Source: Sphingomonadales bacterium (GTDB taxonomy: Bacteria; Pseudomonadota; Alphaproteobacteria; Sphingomonadales; Sphingomonadaceae). From it: a stretch of DNA of 64,000 nt. Position 1 is the first letter of the stretch; every line of letters starts with the position of its first letter. The notes below the pieces were generated by a model. It saw only the letters and a list, made by a program, of their open reading frames with translations. It searched no databases and was not told the origin of the DNA. The position numbers and the translations under genes are program-made. The stretch lies in assembly GCA_028868535.1 (NCBI GenBank), contig JAGWUH010000018.1, forward strand, positions 1 to 64,000. The letters are read 5' to 3'. Of this stretch, positions 25,608 through 33,711 are shown piece by piece.

Positions 25608-26780
25608 ATGGCAAGACCTTTCTGCAGTTTCGCGGTGGCCACTCTGGGCGCCTTGCTGGCGACGGGTTGCTCGGGCGGCAAGCCGCCGGCGGACAAGCGG
25701 CCGCCCGAAGTCGGCTTCCGGGTGATGAAGCCCGCTGCCGCGCCGTTCGCGATCGAGCTTCCCGGCCGCATCGCCGCGTTCCGGACCGCCGAAGTGCGCC
25801 CGCAGGCCAGCGGCATCATCCAGCGCCGCCTGTTCACCGAGGGCGCGCTGGTGCGGCAGGGGCAGCCCCTCTACCAGATCGATGCCAGCGTCTACCGCGC
25901 CGCCGCGCGCCAGGCCGAGGCGAACCTCGCCGCGGCGCAGGCCAATGCCGCCGCCGCGGCGGCCAAGGCGGAGCGCTATCGTCCGCTGGCCGCCGCGCAG
26001 GCGGTGTCGCAGCAGGAATACACCGACGCCGGGGCTCTGGCCCGCACGACCGCCGCCACCGTCGCGCAGAGCCGCGCGGCCCTGGAAACGGCGCGCGTGA
26101 ACTTGCGCTTCGCCACCGTGCCGGCGCCGATCACCGGTCGCATCGGTCGCTCGCTGGTGACCGAGGGCGGGCTCGCCACCGCCGCGCAAGCGACGCCGCT
26201 GGCAGTGATTTCGGTGCTCGACCCGGTCTATGTCGACATCCAGCAGAGCGCTTCGGAACTGCTCCGCCTGCGCCTGCGCCTTGGCGCGGCCAAGGCGCCC
26301 GAAGTGCGGCTCCGGTTCGACGACGGCGGCGATTATCCGCTTCCGGGTAGCCTGGAATTCTCCGAAGTCACCGTCACCCCGGGCACCGGCACGGTGACCT
26401 TGCGCGCGCGCTTTCCCAATCCCGACGGGCTGCTGTTGCCCGGCATGTTCGTGCGCGCGCAGCTCACGCTGGGCACGGAGGACAAGGTCTTCCTGGTGCC
26501 GCAGGGCGCCGTGGGCCGCGACCCGCGCGGGCAGGCGACGGTGCTGCTGGTCGGCGCAGACGGCAAGGCCGTGGTCCGCCCGGTGCAGGCCGAGCGGGCC
26601 TTCGGCGCGGACTGGGTGGTGACCGGCGGCCTCAAGCCCGGCGACAAGGTGATCACCCAGGGACTCGGCAAGGCCAAGCCGAAGATGCCGGTCCGCGCCG
26701 TGCCCGAGAGCAAGCCGCAGAAGCCCCGGCTCGGGCCTCCCGGCGGCAAGGGCCCCGCGGCGGACAAGGCGGCCGGCTGA
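25608..26780 (+). CDS. RND efflux periplasmic adaptor (membrane fusion lipoprotein)
   Basis: A 390-residue AcrA-type adaptor. The lipobox LLATGC (Cys21) indicates anchoring to the inner membrane. The barrel-sandwich halves (IELPGRIAAFRTAEVRPQAS..., APITGRIGRSLVTEGGLA), an alpha-hairpin rich in Ala/Gln (about 95-165) and the beta-barrel/MP domain (FLVPQGAVGRD, GLKPGDKVI) are in order. The tail is Pro/Lys-rich. It bridges the inner-membrane pump and outer-membrane channel. The pump gene follows after three bases, so the three genes form one operon. Confidence 0.94.
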   Translation: MARPFCSFAVATLGALLATGCSGGKPPADKRPPEVGFRVMKPAAAPFAIELPGRIAAFRTAEVRPQASGIIQRRLFTEGALVRQGQPLYQIDASVYRAAARQAEANLAAAQANAAAAAAKAERYRPLAAAQAVSQQEYTDAGALARTTAATVAQSRAALETARVNLRFATVPAPITGRIGRSLVTEGGLATAAQATPLAVISVLDPVYVDIQQSASELLRLRLRLGAAKAPEVRLRFDDGGDYPLPGSLEFSEVTVTPGTGTVTLRARFPNPDGLLLPGMFVRAQLTLGTEDKVFLVPQGAVGRDPRGQATVLLVGADGKAVVRPVQAERAFGADWVVTGGLKPGDKVITQGLGKAKPKMPVRAVPESKPQKPRLGPPGGKGPAADKAAG

Positions 26781-26783
26781 CCG

Positions 26784-29700
26784 ATGCTATCGCGCCTGTT
26801 CATCGACCGTCCGATCTTCGCCTGGGTGCTCGCGATCCTGGCGATGATGGCGGGTGCCGCGGCGATCCTGACGATGCCGGTCGAACAGTTCCCCGATATC
26901 GCGCCGCCGCAGATCGCGATCAACGCCAGTTATCCCGGCGCTTCGGCCGAGACGCTGGAATCGAGCGTGACGCAAGTGATCGAACAGCGGCTGACCGGCA
27001 TCGACGGGCTGCTCTACTTCTCGTCGAGCTCGTCCTCGCAAGGCCAGGTGCAGATCAACGCGACCTTCGAGAAGGGCACCGATCCCGACATCGCCCAGGT
27101 CCAGGTCCAGAACAAGGTGCAGCAGGCGCTGAGCCGCCTGCCGCAGATTGTGCAGCAACAGGGGGTCAACGTCTTCAAGACCAACCCCGACCAGCTGATG
27201 GTCGCGACGATCTATGACGAGACCGACCGGGCCACCAACATCGATGTGTCCGATTTCCTGATCAGCCGGATGCAGGACCCGATCGGACGCATCGAGGGGG
27301 TCGGCCAGACGACGGTGTTCGGCGCGCAGTACGCGATGCGGGTGTGGCTCGATCCGGTGCGACTGGCGGCCAACGGGCTGATGCCGGGCGACGTGATCGC
27401 GGCCGTGCAGTCGCAGAACGTCGAAGTCGCCGCCGGCGAAATCGGCGGCACCCCGGCGCCCGCAGGCCAGATGCTCGACGCGACGATCACCGCGCAAAGC
27501 CGGCTGAAGACGCCGGAGCAGTTCGAGCGGATCGTCGTCAAGGGCGCGGCCGACGGCGGCGCGGTGCACTTGCGCGACGTCGCGCGGGTGGAGCTGGGTG
27601 CGGAGAGCTACAACGTCGTCAGCCGCGTCAACGGCCATCCCGGCGCGGGCATGTCGATCTCGTTGTCGCCCGGCGCCGACCTGCTCAAGACCGCGAAGCT
27701 GGTGAAGGCGGAATTCGAGCGCCAGTCGAAGAGCTTTCCGCCCGGTTATCGCTTCGCCTACGCCAACGACACCACCGCGTTCGTGACCAAGAGCGTCAAC
27801 GACGTCGTCGAGACGCTGCTCGAGGCGATCGTGCTCGTCGTCGTCGTCATGTTCGTGTTCCTGCAGAGCTGGCGCGCCACGCTGGTGCCCGCCATCGCCG
27901 TGCCGGTGGTGCTGCTGGGCACGTTCGCGGTGCTGGCCCTGGCCGGCTACACGATCAACACGCTGACGCTGTTCGGCATGGTGCTGGCGATCGGGCTGCT
28001 GGTCGACGATGCGATCGTCGTCGTCGAGAACGTCGAGCGGCTGATGCACGAAAACCCGGGAATGTCCCCGCGCGAGGCGACGATCCGCTCAATGCAGGAA
28101 ATTTCGGTCGCGCTCGTCGCGATCGCGATGGTGCTGTCGGCGGTGTTCCTGCCGATGGCGTTCTTCGGCGGATCGACGGGGGCGATCTATCGCCAGTTCT
28201 CGCTGACCATCGTTTCGGCGATGGCCCTGTCGGTGATGGTGGCGCTGGTGCTGAGCCCGGCGCTCACCGCCACGCTGTTGCGGCGGCGCGAGGACGAGGA
28301 CGACGGCGGCCTGGTCGCGCGCGCCAGCCACTGGCTCCACGTCCGCTTCGAGGACCGCTTCGGGCGGTTGCGCGAATGGTACCACGCCCGCGCCACCCGC
28401 GTCGTCGCCAACCGGCGCAAGGCGGGCCTCGTCTACGGCGGCCTGCTGCTGGTGCTTGTCGTCGTGTTCGCGCGGCTGCCGTCGGGCTTCCTGCCGGGCG
28501 AGGACCAGGGCTTTGCCCAATTGCTCTACAACCTGCCCGCCGGCGCGACGCTCGAGCGCACGCAACAGGCGCAACGGCAGATCGAGGCCTATCTGCTGGG
28601 GCATGAGCGCAGCAACATCGCCACGCTGCTCACCGTCGCCGGGGCCGGCGGCGCAGGGTCGGCCAGCGGCCAGAATGCCGGGCGCGGCTTCATGTCGCTG
28701 GCCGGCTGGGACGATCGCAAGGGCGCGCAGAACACCGCGGACGCGATCACGCGGCGCGCCACGGCCGCGCTTTCGGGATACCGGGATCTCGAGTTCTTCG
28801 CGGTCGTCCCCGGCATCGTCCGCGGGCTCGGGCAGTCCTCGGGGTTCACCGCGGAACTGCAGAACAGTTCGGACATGCCGCGCGCCGAATTCGTGAGGAT
28901 TCGTGACCGCATCATGGCCGAGGCGCGATCCAACCCGGTGCTGACCAACGTCCGCCTGACCGCGCTGCCCGACCAGCCGACGCTGAAGGTCGATAGCGAC
29001 ACCGAGGCGCTGACCAGCTTCGGCGTCAACCCGGCGGACGCCAATACCACGCTGGCGACCGCCTGGGGCGGGCGTTACGTCAACGACTTCGTCGATCGCG
29101 GCCGGGTCAAGCGGGTCTACGTGCAGGGCGATCCGGCGTTTCGGTCCAGCCTCGACGCCTTTGGCATCTGGCAGGTGCGCGGTTCGGGCGGGCAGATGGT
29201 GCCGTTCTCCGCCTTCGCGCGGGTATCCTGGGGCCAGGCGGCGGTCTCGGTGTTCCGCTTCAACGGCATTCCCAATTTCGAGATCGCCGGCCAGGCCGCG
29301 CCGGGCGCGAGCTCGGGCCAGGCGATGGCCGAGATCGAGACGATCGTGGGCAAGTATCCGGGCGTCAGCCTGGCGTGGGCGGGGGCCTCGTACCAGGAAC
29401 GGCTGTCGGCCGGGCAGGCGCCGATCCTCTATGCGCTGAGCCTCGCGGTCGTGTTCCTGTGCCTGGCGGCGCTCTACGAAAGCTGGACGATCCCGCTTGC
29501 GGTGCTGCTGGTGATCCCGACCGGTCTGGTCGGGGCGGTGCTGGCGGTGTGGATGCGCGGCCTGCAGAACGACGTCTACCTGCAGATCGGCCTGCTGACG
29601 ACGATGGGCCTCGCCGCCAAGAACGCGATCCTGATGATCGAGTTCGCCGAGCAGGCACGCAAGGCGGGCGCCGCGCCGATCCCGGCGGCGCTCGAAGCCG

Positions 29701-29936
29701 CGCGCATCCGGCTGCGCCCGATCCTGATGACCAGCGCCGCCTTCATCTTCGGGGTCATGCCGCTGGCGCTGGCCAGCGGCGCCGGCGCCAACAGCCGCAT
29801 CGCCATCGGCACCAGCGTCATCGGCGGGATGCTGGCGGCCACGTTCCTGGCGGTGTTCTACATCCCCTTCTTCTTCGCGGCCGTGCGCCAGTGGCTCATC
29901 GACTGGCTGGCGGCGCGCGGGGGGCGCCGGGCGTGA
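26784..29936 (+). CDS. RND efflux inner-membrane transporter (AcrB/HAE1 type)
   Basis: A 1050-residue resistance-nodulation-division pump, normal length for the HAE1 group. It starts SRLFIDRPIFAWVLAI and has the porter-domain repeats, two sets of transmembrane helices, and the proton-relay segment in TM4 (GLLVDDAIVVVENVER, with the conserved Asp pair). The C-terminal half repeats GLAAKNAILMIEFAEQ. It exports small amphiphilic molecules from the inner membrane or periplasm. The stop overlaps the GTG of the outer-membrane factor. Substrate unknown; its place within the amine-oxidation block suggests removal of a toxic substrate or product. Confidence 0.96.
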   Translation: MLSRLFIDRPIFAWVLAILAMMAGAAAILTMPVEQFPDIAPPQIAINASYPGASAETLESSVTQVIEQRLTGIDGLLYFSSSSSSQGQVQINATFEKGTDPDIAQVQVQNKVQQALSRLPQIVQQQGVNVFKTNPDQLMVATIYDETDRATNIDVSDFLISRMQDPIGRIEGVGQTTVFGAQYAMRVWLDPVRLAANGLMPGDVIAAVQSQNVEVAAGEIGGTPAPAGQMLDATITAQSRLKTPEQFERIVVKGAADGGAVHLRDVARVELGAESYNVVSRVNGHPGAGMSISLSPGADLLKTAKLVKAEFERQSKSFPPGYRFAYANDTTAFVTKSVNDVVETLLEAIVLVVVVMFVFLQSWRATLVPAIAVPVVLLGTFAVLALAGYTINTLTLFGMVLAIGLLVDDAIVVVENVERLMHENPGMSPREATIRSMQEISVALVAIAMVLSAVFLPMAFFGGSTGAIYRQFSLTIVSAMALSVMVALVLSPALTATLLRRREDEDDGGLVARASHWLHVRFEDRFGRLREWYHARATRVVANRRKAGLVYGGLLLVLVVVFARLPSGFLPGEDQGFAQLLYNLPAGATLERTQQAQRQIEAYLLGHERSNIATLLTVAGAGGAGSASGQNAGRGFMSLAGWDDRKGAQNTADAITRRATAALSGYRDLEFFAVVPGIVRGLGQSSGFTAELQNSSDMPRAEFVRIRDRIMAEARSNPVLTNVRLTALPDQPTLKVDSDTEALTSFGVNPADANTTLATAWGGRYVNDFVDRGRVKRVYVQGDPAFRSSLDAFGIWQVRGSGGQMVPFSAFARVSWGQAAVSVFRFNGIPNFEIAGQAAPGASSGQAMAEIETIVGKYPGVSLAWAGASYQERLSAGQAPILYALSLAVVFLCLAALYESWTIPLAVLLVIPTGLVGAVLAVWMRGLQNDVYLQIGLLTTMGLAAKNAILMIEFAEQARKAGAAPIPAALEAARIRLRPILMTSAAFIFGVMPLALASGAGANSRIAIGTSVIGGMLAATFLAVFYIPFFFAAVRQWLIDWLAARGGRRA

Positions 29937-31282
29937 GGTGCGCGCTCGCCATGCTGGTGCTGGCAGCGGCGCCCGTGCGCGCGGAGCCGCTGCCGGTCCC
30001 GCCGCAGTGGCCGCAAGTGCAGCAGGACGCCGCTCTTCCGCGCTATGCGTGGTCCGACGTTTTCGCCGATCCGCGGCTCGGGCGGTTGCTGAACGCCGCG
30101 CTGGAGCACAACCAGGACGTGGCCGCGGGAATCGCCAACCTTGCCGCCGCGCGGGCCCAGGCCGGCATCCAGCGCGCCGCGCTGTTCCCGCAGATCGATG
30201 CTGCGGCGTCCTACGCGCGCGCAGGCGGCGACGGCTCCAGCCGGCAGGGCGATGCCTTTTCGGTCCAGGGCCTCGTCCCGGCATGGGAGCTGGACCTGTT
30301 TGGCCGGGTCCGCTCGCTGACGGCTGCCGCCCGGGCCAGGTATCTCGCCAGCGGGGAAGCCGCGCGCGGCGTTCGCGTCGCGGTGATTGCGCAAGTGGCG
30401 AACGGCTGGCTCGCCTATGGCGCCGACGCGAGCCTGCTGCTCAACGCGCGCGAGACGGCAGATGCCGCGCGGGGCGCGCGCGATCTCACCTTGCGGCGCG
30501 TCGAAGGCGGGGTGGCGCCGCTCGCCGACTTGCGCAAGGCCGAGATCACCCTCGCCCAGGCCGAAGCCGACATCGCCGCCCAGACGACCGCGCTGGCGCA
30601 GGACGTGAATGCGCTGCGCCTGCTGACCGGCGGGGACATTGCGGAGGGGGACCTGCCCACCGGGATCGAGGACGGTGCCGCGCGGCTGGTCGCGGTCCCC
30701 GCCGGGATGCCGTCCGAAGTCCTGCTACGCCGCCCCGACGTTGCCGAGGCGGAGCGCAACCTCGCGGCGGCCAATGCGAACCTGTCGGCCGCGCGGGCCG
30801 CGCTGTTCCCGAAGATCAGCCTGACCGCGCTCGCGGGTTTCGCCGCACCGGCGCTGTCGGGACTGTTCGACAGCGGCAACTTCGCGTGGAGCGGGGGCGG
30901 CACGGTGAGCGCGCCGATCTTCGCCGCGGGCCGCCTGCGGGGCGGCGTGGCGCTGGCAAAGGCGCAGCAGGCCACCGCACTCGCGGCCTGGCGCAAGTCG
31001 GTCGAGAGCGCGTTCCGCGACGTGGCCGACGTGCTCGCGCGGCGCGCCACCATCGCCGACCAGCTCCGCGCCGCAACCGCCGGTCGCGACGCGGCGGCGG
31101 ACAACGCCCGCCTCACCAGCTTGCGCTATGCCGGCGGGATTGCCAGCGCGCTCGACGATTTCGCGGCCAGGCAGACCGCGACACTTGCGCAGAAGTCGCT
31201 GATCGCGACCCGCCTTGCGGAGGCGACGAGCCGGGTGGCACTCTATCGCGCCGTGGGCGGCGACGATCCCCAGCCGCATTGA
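29933..31282 (+). CDS. RND efflux outer-membrane factor (TolC/NodT type)
   Basis: A 449-residue outer-membrane efflux protein with two OEP repeats (about 40-230 and 240-440; characteristic NLAAARAQAGIQRAALFP and EAERNLAAANANLSAARAALFP). The start is GTG 29933, giving signal peptide MRCALAMLVLAAAPVRAEP and a GTGA overlap with the pump stop. Longer in-frame reading upstream lies inside the pump gene. The usual NodT lipobox Cys is absent, so it may not be lipidated. It completes a tripartite pump with the two preceding genes. Confidence 0.93.
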   Translation: MRCALAMLVLAAAPVRAEPLPVPPQWPQVQQDAALPRYAWSDVFADPRLGRLLNAALEHNQDVAAGIANLAAARAQAGIQRAALFPQIDAAASYARAGGDGSSRQGDAFSVQGLVPAWELDLFGRVRSLTAAARARYLASGEAARGVRVAVIAQVANGWLAYGADASLLLNARETADAARGARDLTLRRVEGGVAPLADLRKAEITLAQAEADIAAQTTALAQDVNALRLLTGGDIAEGDLPTGIEDGAARLVAVPAGMPSEVLLRRPDVAEAERNLAAANANLSAARAALFPKISLTALAGFAAPALSGLFDSGNFAWSGGGTVSAPIFAAGRLRGGVALAKAQQATALAAWRKSVESAFRDVADVLARRATIADQLRAATAGRDAAADNARLTSLRYAGGIASALDDFAARQTATLAQKSLIATRLAEATSRVALYRAVGGDDPQPH

Positions 31283-31307
31283 GCCGGCACCGCGTCGCGC
31301 GGTCCGA

Positions 31308-31323
31308 TGCGCAGTTTGTCGTA
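31308..31323 (+). promoter_or_regulatory. candidate LuxR-type response-regulator site 4 (weak)
   Basis: TGCGCAGTTTGTCGTA, a degenerate version of the dyad at 18706 and 25016, ending 64 bases before the gluconate-dehydrogenase-subunit-3-like gene. Position is suitable but the arms have mismatches on both sides. Low confidence. Confidence 0.25.
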
Positions 31324-31387
31324 TTCGCCGGGGCCACGCCGCGTGCTCTGAACCGGTTGGCCCTGCCGCCGGATTTCGGAGCGCCTC

Positions 31388-32014
31388 ATGGACTGTACCA
31401 CCCCTTCGCGCCGCAGCTTTCTTGCCGCCGTCGGCAATCTCGCCAGCGCCGGCTGGATCGCGCTGAACTGGCCGCAGATCGCGCTGGCGGCCGATCATGC
31501 TGGGCACATACACCACGCGGACGCCGACGTGCCACCGGCGACGCTGAAGACGCTGAGCGCGGCGGAGGCGGCCGATGTCGATGCGATCGCCAACCAGATC
31601 GTTCCGGGCGGCGCGACGCCGGGCGCCCGCGACGCGCGTGCCATCCACTTCATCGACAATGCGCTGGGCACTTTCTTCGCGGCGCAGTTGCCGGCGTTCC
31701 GCAAGGGGCTGGGTGAATTCCAGGCGGCCTACGCGGCGCAGCACGGCGCGGACAAACCGTTCGCCGCCGCGGCGGACGCGGAGCAGGTCGCCTGGCTGCA
31801 GCAGGTCGACCGGACGCCGTTCTTCACCGCGGTGCGGAGGCTGACCGTGCTCGGGCTCATCGCACTGCCGAAATACGGCGGCAATCACGACAACCTCGGC
31901 TGGAAGCTGCTGGGGGTGGAGGACAACCACGTGTGGTCACCGCCCTTTGGCTACTACGACCGCGATTACCCCGGGTTCGAGCCTTATCCCGGCACGAAGC
32001 CCTACACCGCCTGA
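31388..32014 (+). CDS. Tat-exported gluconate 2-dehydrogenase subunit 3 family protein
   Basis: A 208-residue small (gamma) subunit. The twin-arginine motif SRRSFLAAVG (7-16) with hydrophobic segment marks Tat export. The body has the subunit-3 features: LKTLSAAEAADVDAIANQIVPG, then the ALGTFFA and TPFFTAVRRLTVLGLIALPKYGGNHDNLGWKLLG blocks. In this family the small subunit carries its catalytic GMC partner through Tat as a hitch-hiker. The GMC gene follows after 12 bases, and lacks an own signal, in agreement. Confidence 0.9.
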   Translation: MDCTTPSRRSFLAAVGNLASAGWIALNWPQIALAADHAGHIHHADADVPPATLKTLSAAEAADVDAIANQIVPGGATPGARDARAIHFIDNALGTFFAAQLPAFRKGLGEFQAAYAAQHGADKPFAAAADAEQVAWLQQVDRTPFFTAVRRLTVLGLIALPKYGGNHDNLGWKLLGVEDNHVWSPPFGYYDRDYPGFEPYPGTKPYTA

Positions 32015-32026
32015 CGGAGCGCGCGC

Positions 32027-33676
32027 ATGGATCGCAAGACCTTCAAGACCAGCGAGACCGTCGATTTCGTCGTGGTCGGCTCGGGCGCCTCGGGCGGGAT
32101 CATGGCGCGCGAGCTGTCGCGCGCCGGCTTCAGCGTGGTGGTGATGGAACAGGGGCCGCGCATGCAGCCCGAGGACTTCGAGCACGACGAGCTGAAGTAT
32201 CGCCACCTCTCCGGCATCACCAACAGTCCCGAAGCCAACCCGCAGACGTTCCGCCACGCGCCCGACGAGAAGGCGGTGCGGCTCGGCGGCCGCAATCCCC
32301 TGACCTACGCCCGCATCGTCGGCGGCAGCAGCGCGCACTTCAACGCCAATTTCTGGCGGCTGCACGAGATCGACTTCATCGAGGGCAGCCGTTTCGGCAG
32401 CATTCCCGGGGCCAGCCTGGTCGATTGGCCGATCACTTATGCGGAGCTCGAACCGTATTACACCAAGGTCGAATGGGAAGTCGGCGTTTCCGGGCTGGCC
32501 GGGGCCAGTCCGTTCGATCCGTGGCGCAGCAAGCCCTATCCGATGCCGCCGCTGCCGGTGAAGAGCTCGGGCGTCCTGTTCGAGCGCGGCGCACGCAAGC
32601 TGGGGTTGCATCCGTTTCCGGCGCCGATGGCGATCGCGTCGGTGCCCTTCAAGAACCGGCCACCCTGCGTGCAATGCGGGCTGTGCGGCGGATTCGGCTG
32701 CGAGGTCATGGCCAAGTCGTCCTCGGTCTGGACGGTGATCCCGGAGGCCGAGGCGACCGGCAACTGCGAGATCCGGCCCGACAGCTACGTCTTCCGCATC
32801 GGCATGGACAAGGCGGGCCGGGCGACCGGCGTGCACTACTTCGACAAGACCCGCGTCGAGCAGTTCCAGAACGCCCGCGCGGTCGTCGTCTGCGCCAACG
32901 GTTCGGAAACGCCGAAGCTGCTGCTGAATTCGGAGAACAGCCTGTTCCCGCAAGGTCTCGCCAACTCCAGCGGTGCCGTCGGCCGCTACCTGATGTTCAA
33001 CAAGGGCGGTGGCGCGATGGCCCGGTTCGAGCATCCGCTGAACGAGTACAAGGGCGCCAACGTCACGCGCGTGCTGCACGATTTCTACGATTCCGATCCC
33101 AGACGCGGTTTTTACGGCGGCGGCGGGTTCGATGCGCGCTCGGGCGGGCCGCTGACCTGGGGCCAGTCCGTGCCGAAGGGGACGCCTGCCTGGGGGCAGG
33201 GATTCAAGGATTACCTTGAATCCTACACCTACTGGATGAACTGCGCCGGGCACGGCACGTCGCTGGCGCAGGAGAACAACCGCGTCGACATCGATCCGGA
33301 GCTCAAGGATGCCTGGGGCGTGCCGGCGATGCGGGTGACCTACAAGGACCATCCCGACGACGTGAAGCACGCCGAGTGGCAGGTCGAACGCGCGGTGGAA
33401 ATCATGGACGCGGCCGGCGCCAGGGAGATCGTGCGCGGCGAAGTCGGCGAGGCTTCGGGCGGCGTCCACCTGCTGGGGACCTGCCGCATGGGCAACGACC
33501 CGAAAAGCTCGGTGATCGACAAGTACCACCGCACGCACGACGTGCGGAACCTGTTCCTGTGCGACGGCTCGAGCATGGTGACCTCGGGCAGGGGCCAGCC
33601 GACCCAGACGATCGAGGCACTGGCCTTCCGCGCCGCCGATTTCATCACCCGGTTTGCCAAGGCGGGCGAAATCTAG
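32027..33676 (+). CDS. GMC-family FAD dehydrogenase, catalytic subunit
   Basis: A 549-residue GMC oxidoreductase: FAD-binding VDFVVVGSGASGGIMA (12-26), substrate-domain segments RIVGGSSAHFNANFW (97-110), and the C-terminal GGVHLLGTCRMGNDPKSSV and PTQTIEALAFRAADFI. A Cys cluster CVQCGLCGGFGC (214-225) is at the place where FAD-glucose and related dehydrogenases bind a [3Fe-4S] cluster. The partner small subunit is next door but no cytochrome c subunit follows. Likely a periplasmic dehydrogenase for an alcohol, sugar acid or polyol, giving electrons to a free cytochrome c. Confidence 0.92.
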   Translation: MDRKTFKTSETVDFVVVGSGASGGIMARELSRAGFSVVVMEQGPRMQPEDFEHDELKYRHLSGITNSPEANPQTFRHAPDEKAVRLGGRNPLTYARIVGGSSAHFNANFWRLHEIDFIEGSRFGSIPGASLVDWPITYAELEPYYTKVEWEVGVSGLAGASPFDPWRSKPYPMPPLPVKSSGVLFERGARKLGLHPFPAPMAIASVPFKNRPPCVQCGLCGGFGCEVMAKSSSVWTVIPEAEATGNCEIRPDSYVFRIGMDKAGRATGVHYFDKTRVEQFQNARAVVVCANGSETPKLLLNSENSLFPQGLANSSGAVGRYLMFNKGGGAMARFEHPLNEYKGANVTRVLHDFYDSDPRRGFYGGGGFDARSGGPLTWGQSVPKGTPAWGQGFKDYLESYTYWMNCAGHGTSLAQENNRVDIDPELKDAWGVPAMRVTYKDHPDDVKHAEWQVERAVEIMDAAGAREIVRGEVGEASGGVHLLGTCRMGNDPKSSVIDKYHRTHDVRNLFLCDGSSMVTSGRGQPTQTIEALAFRAADFITRFAKAGEI

Positions 33677-33711
33677 CCGTCCGCCGGTCGGGGTCTTCAT
33701 CAGGGGGCATC

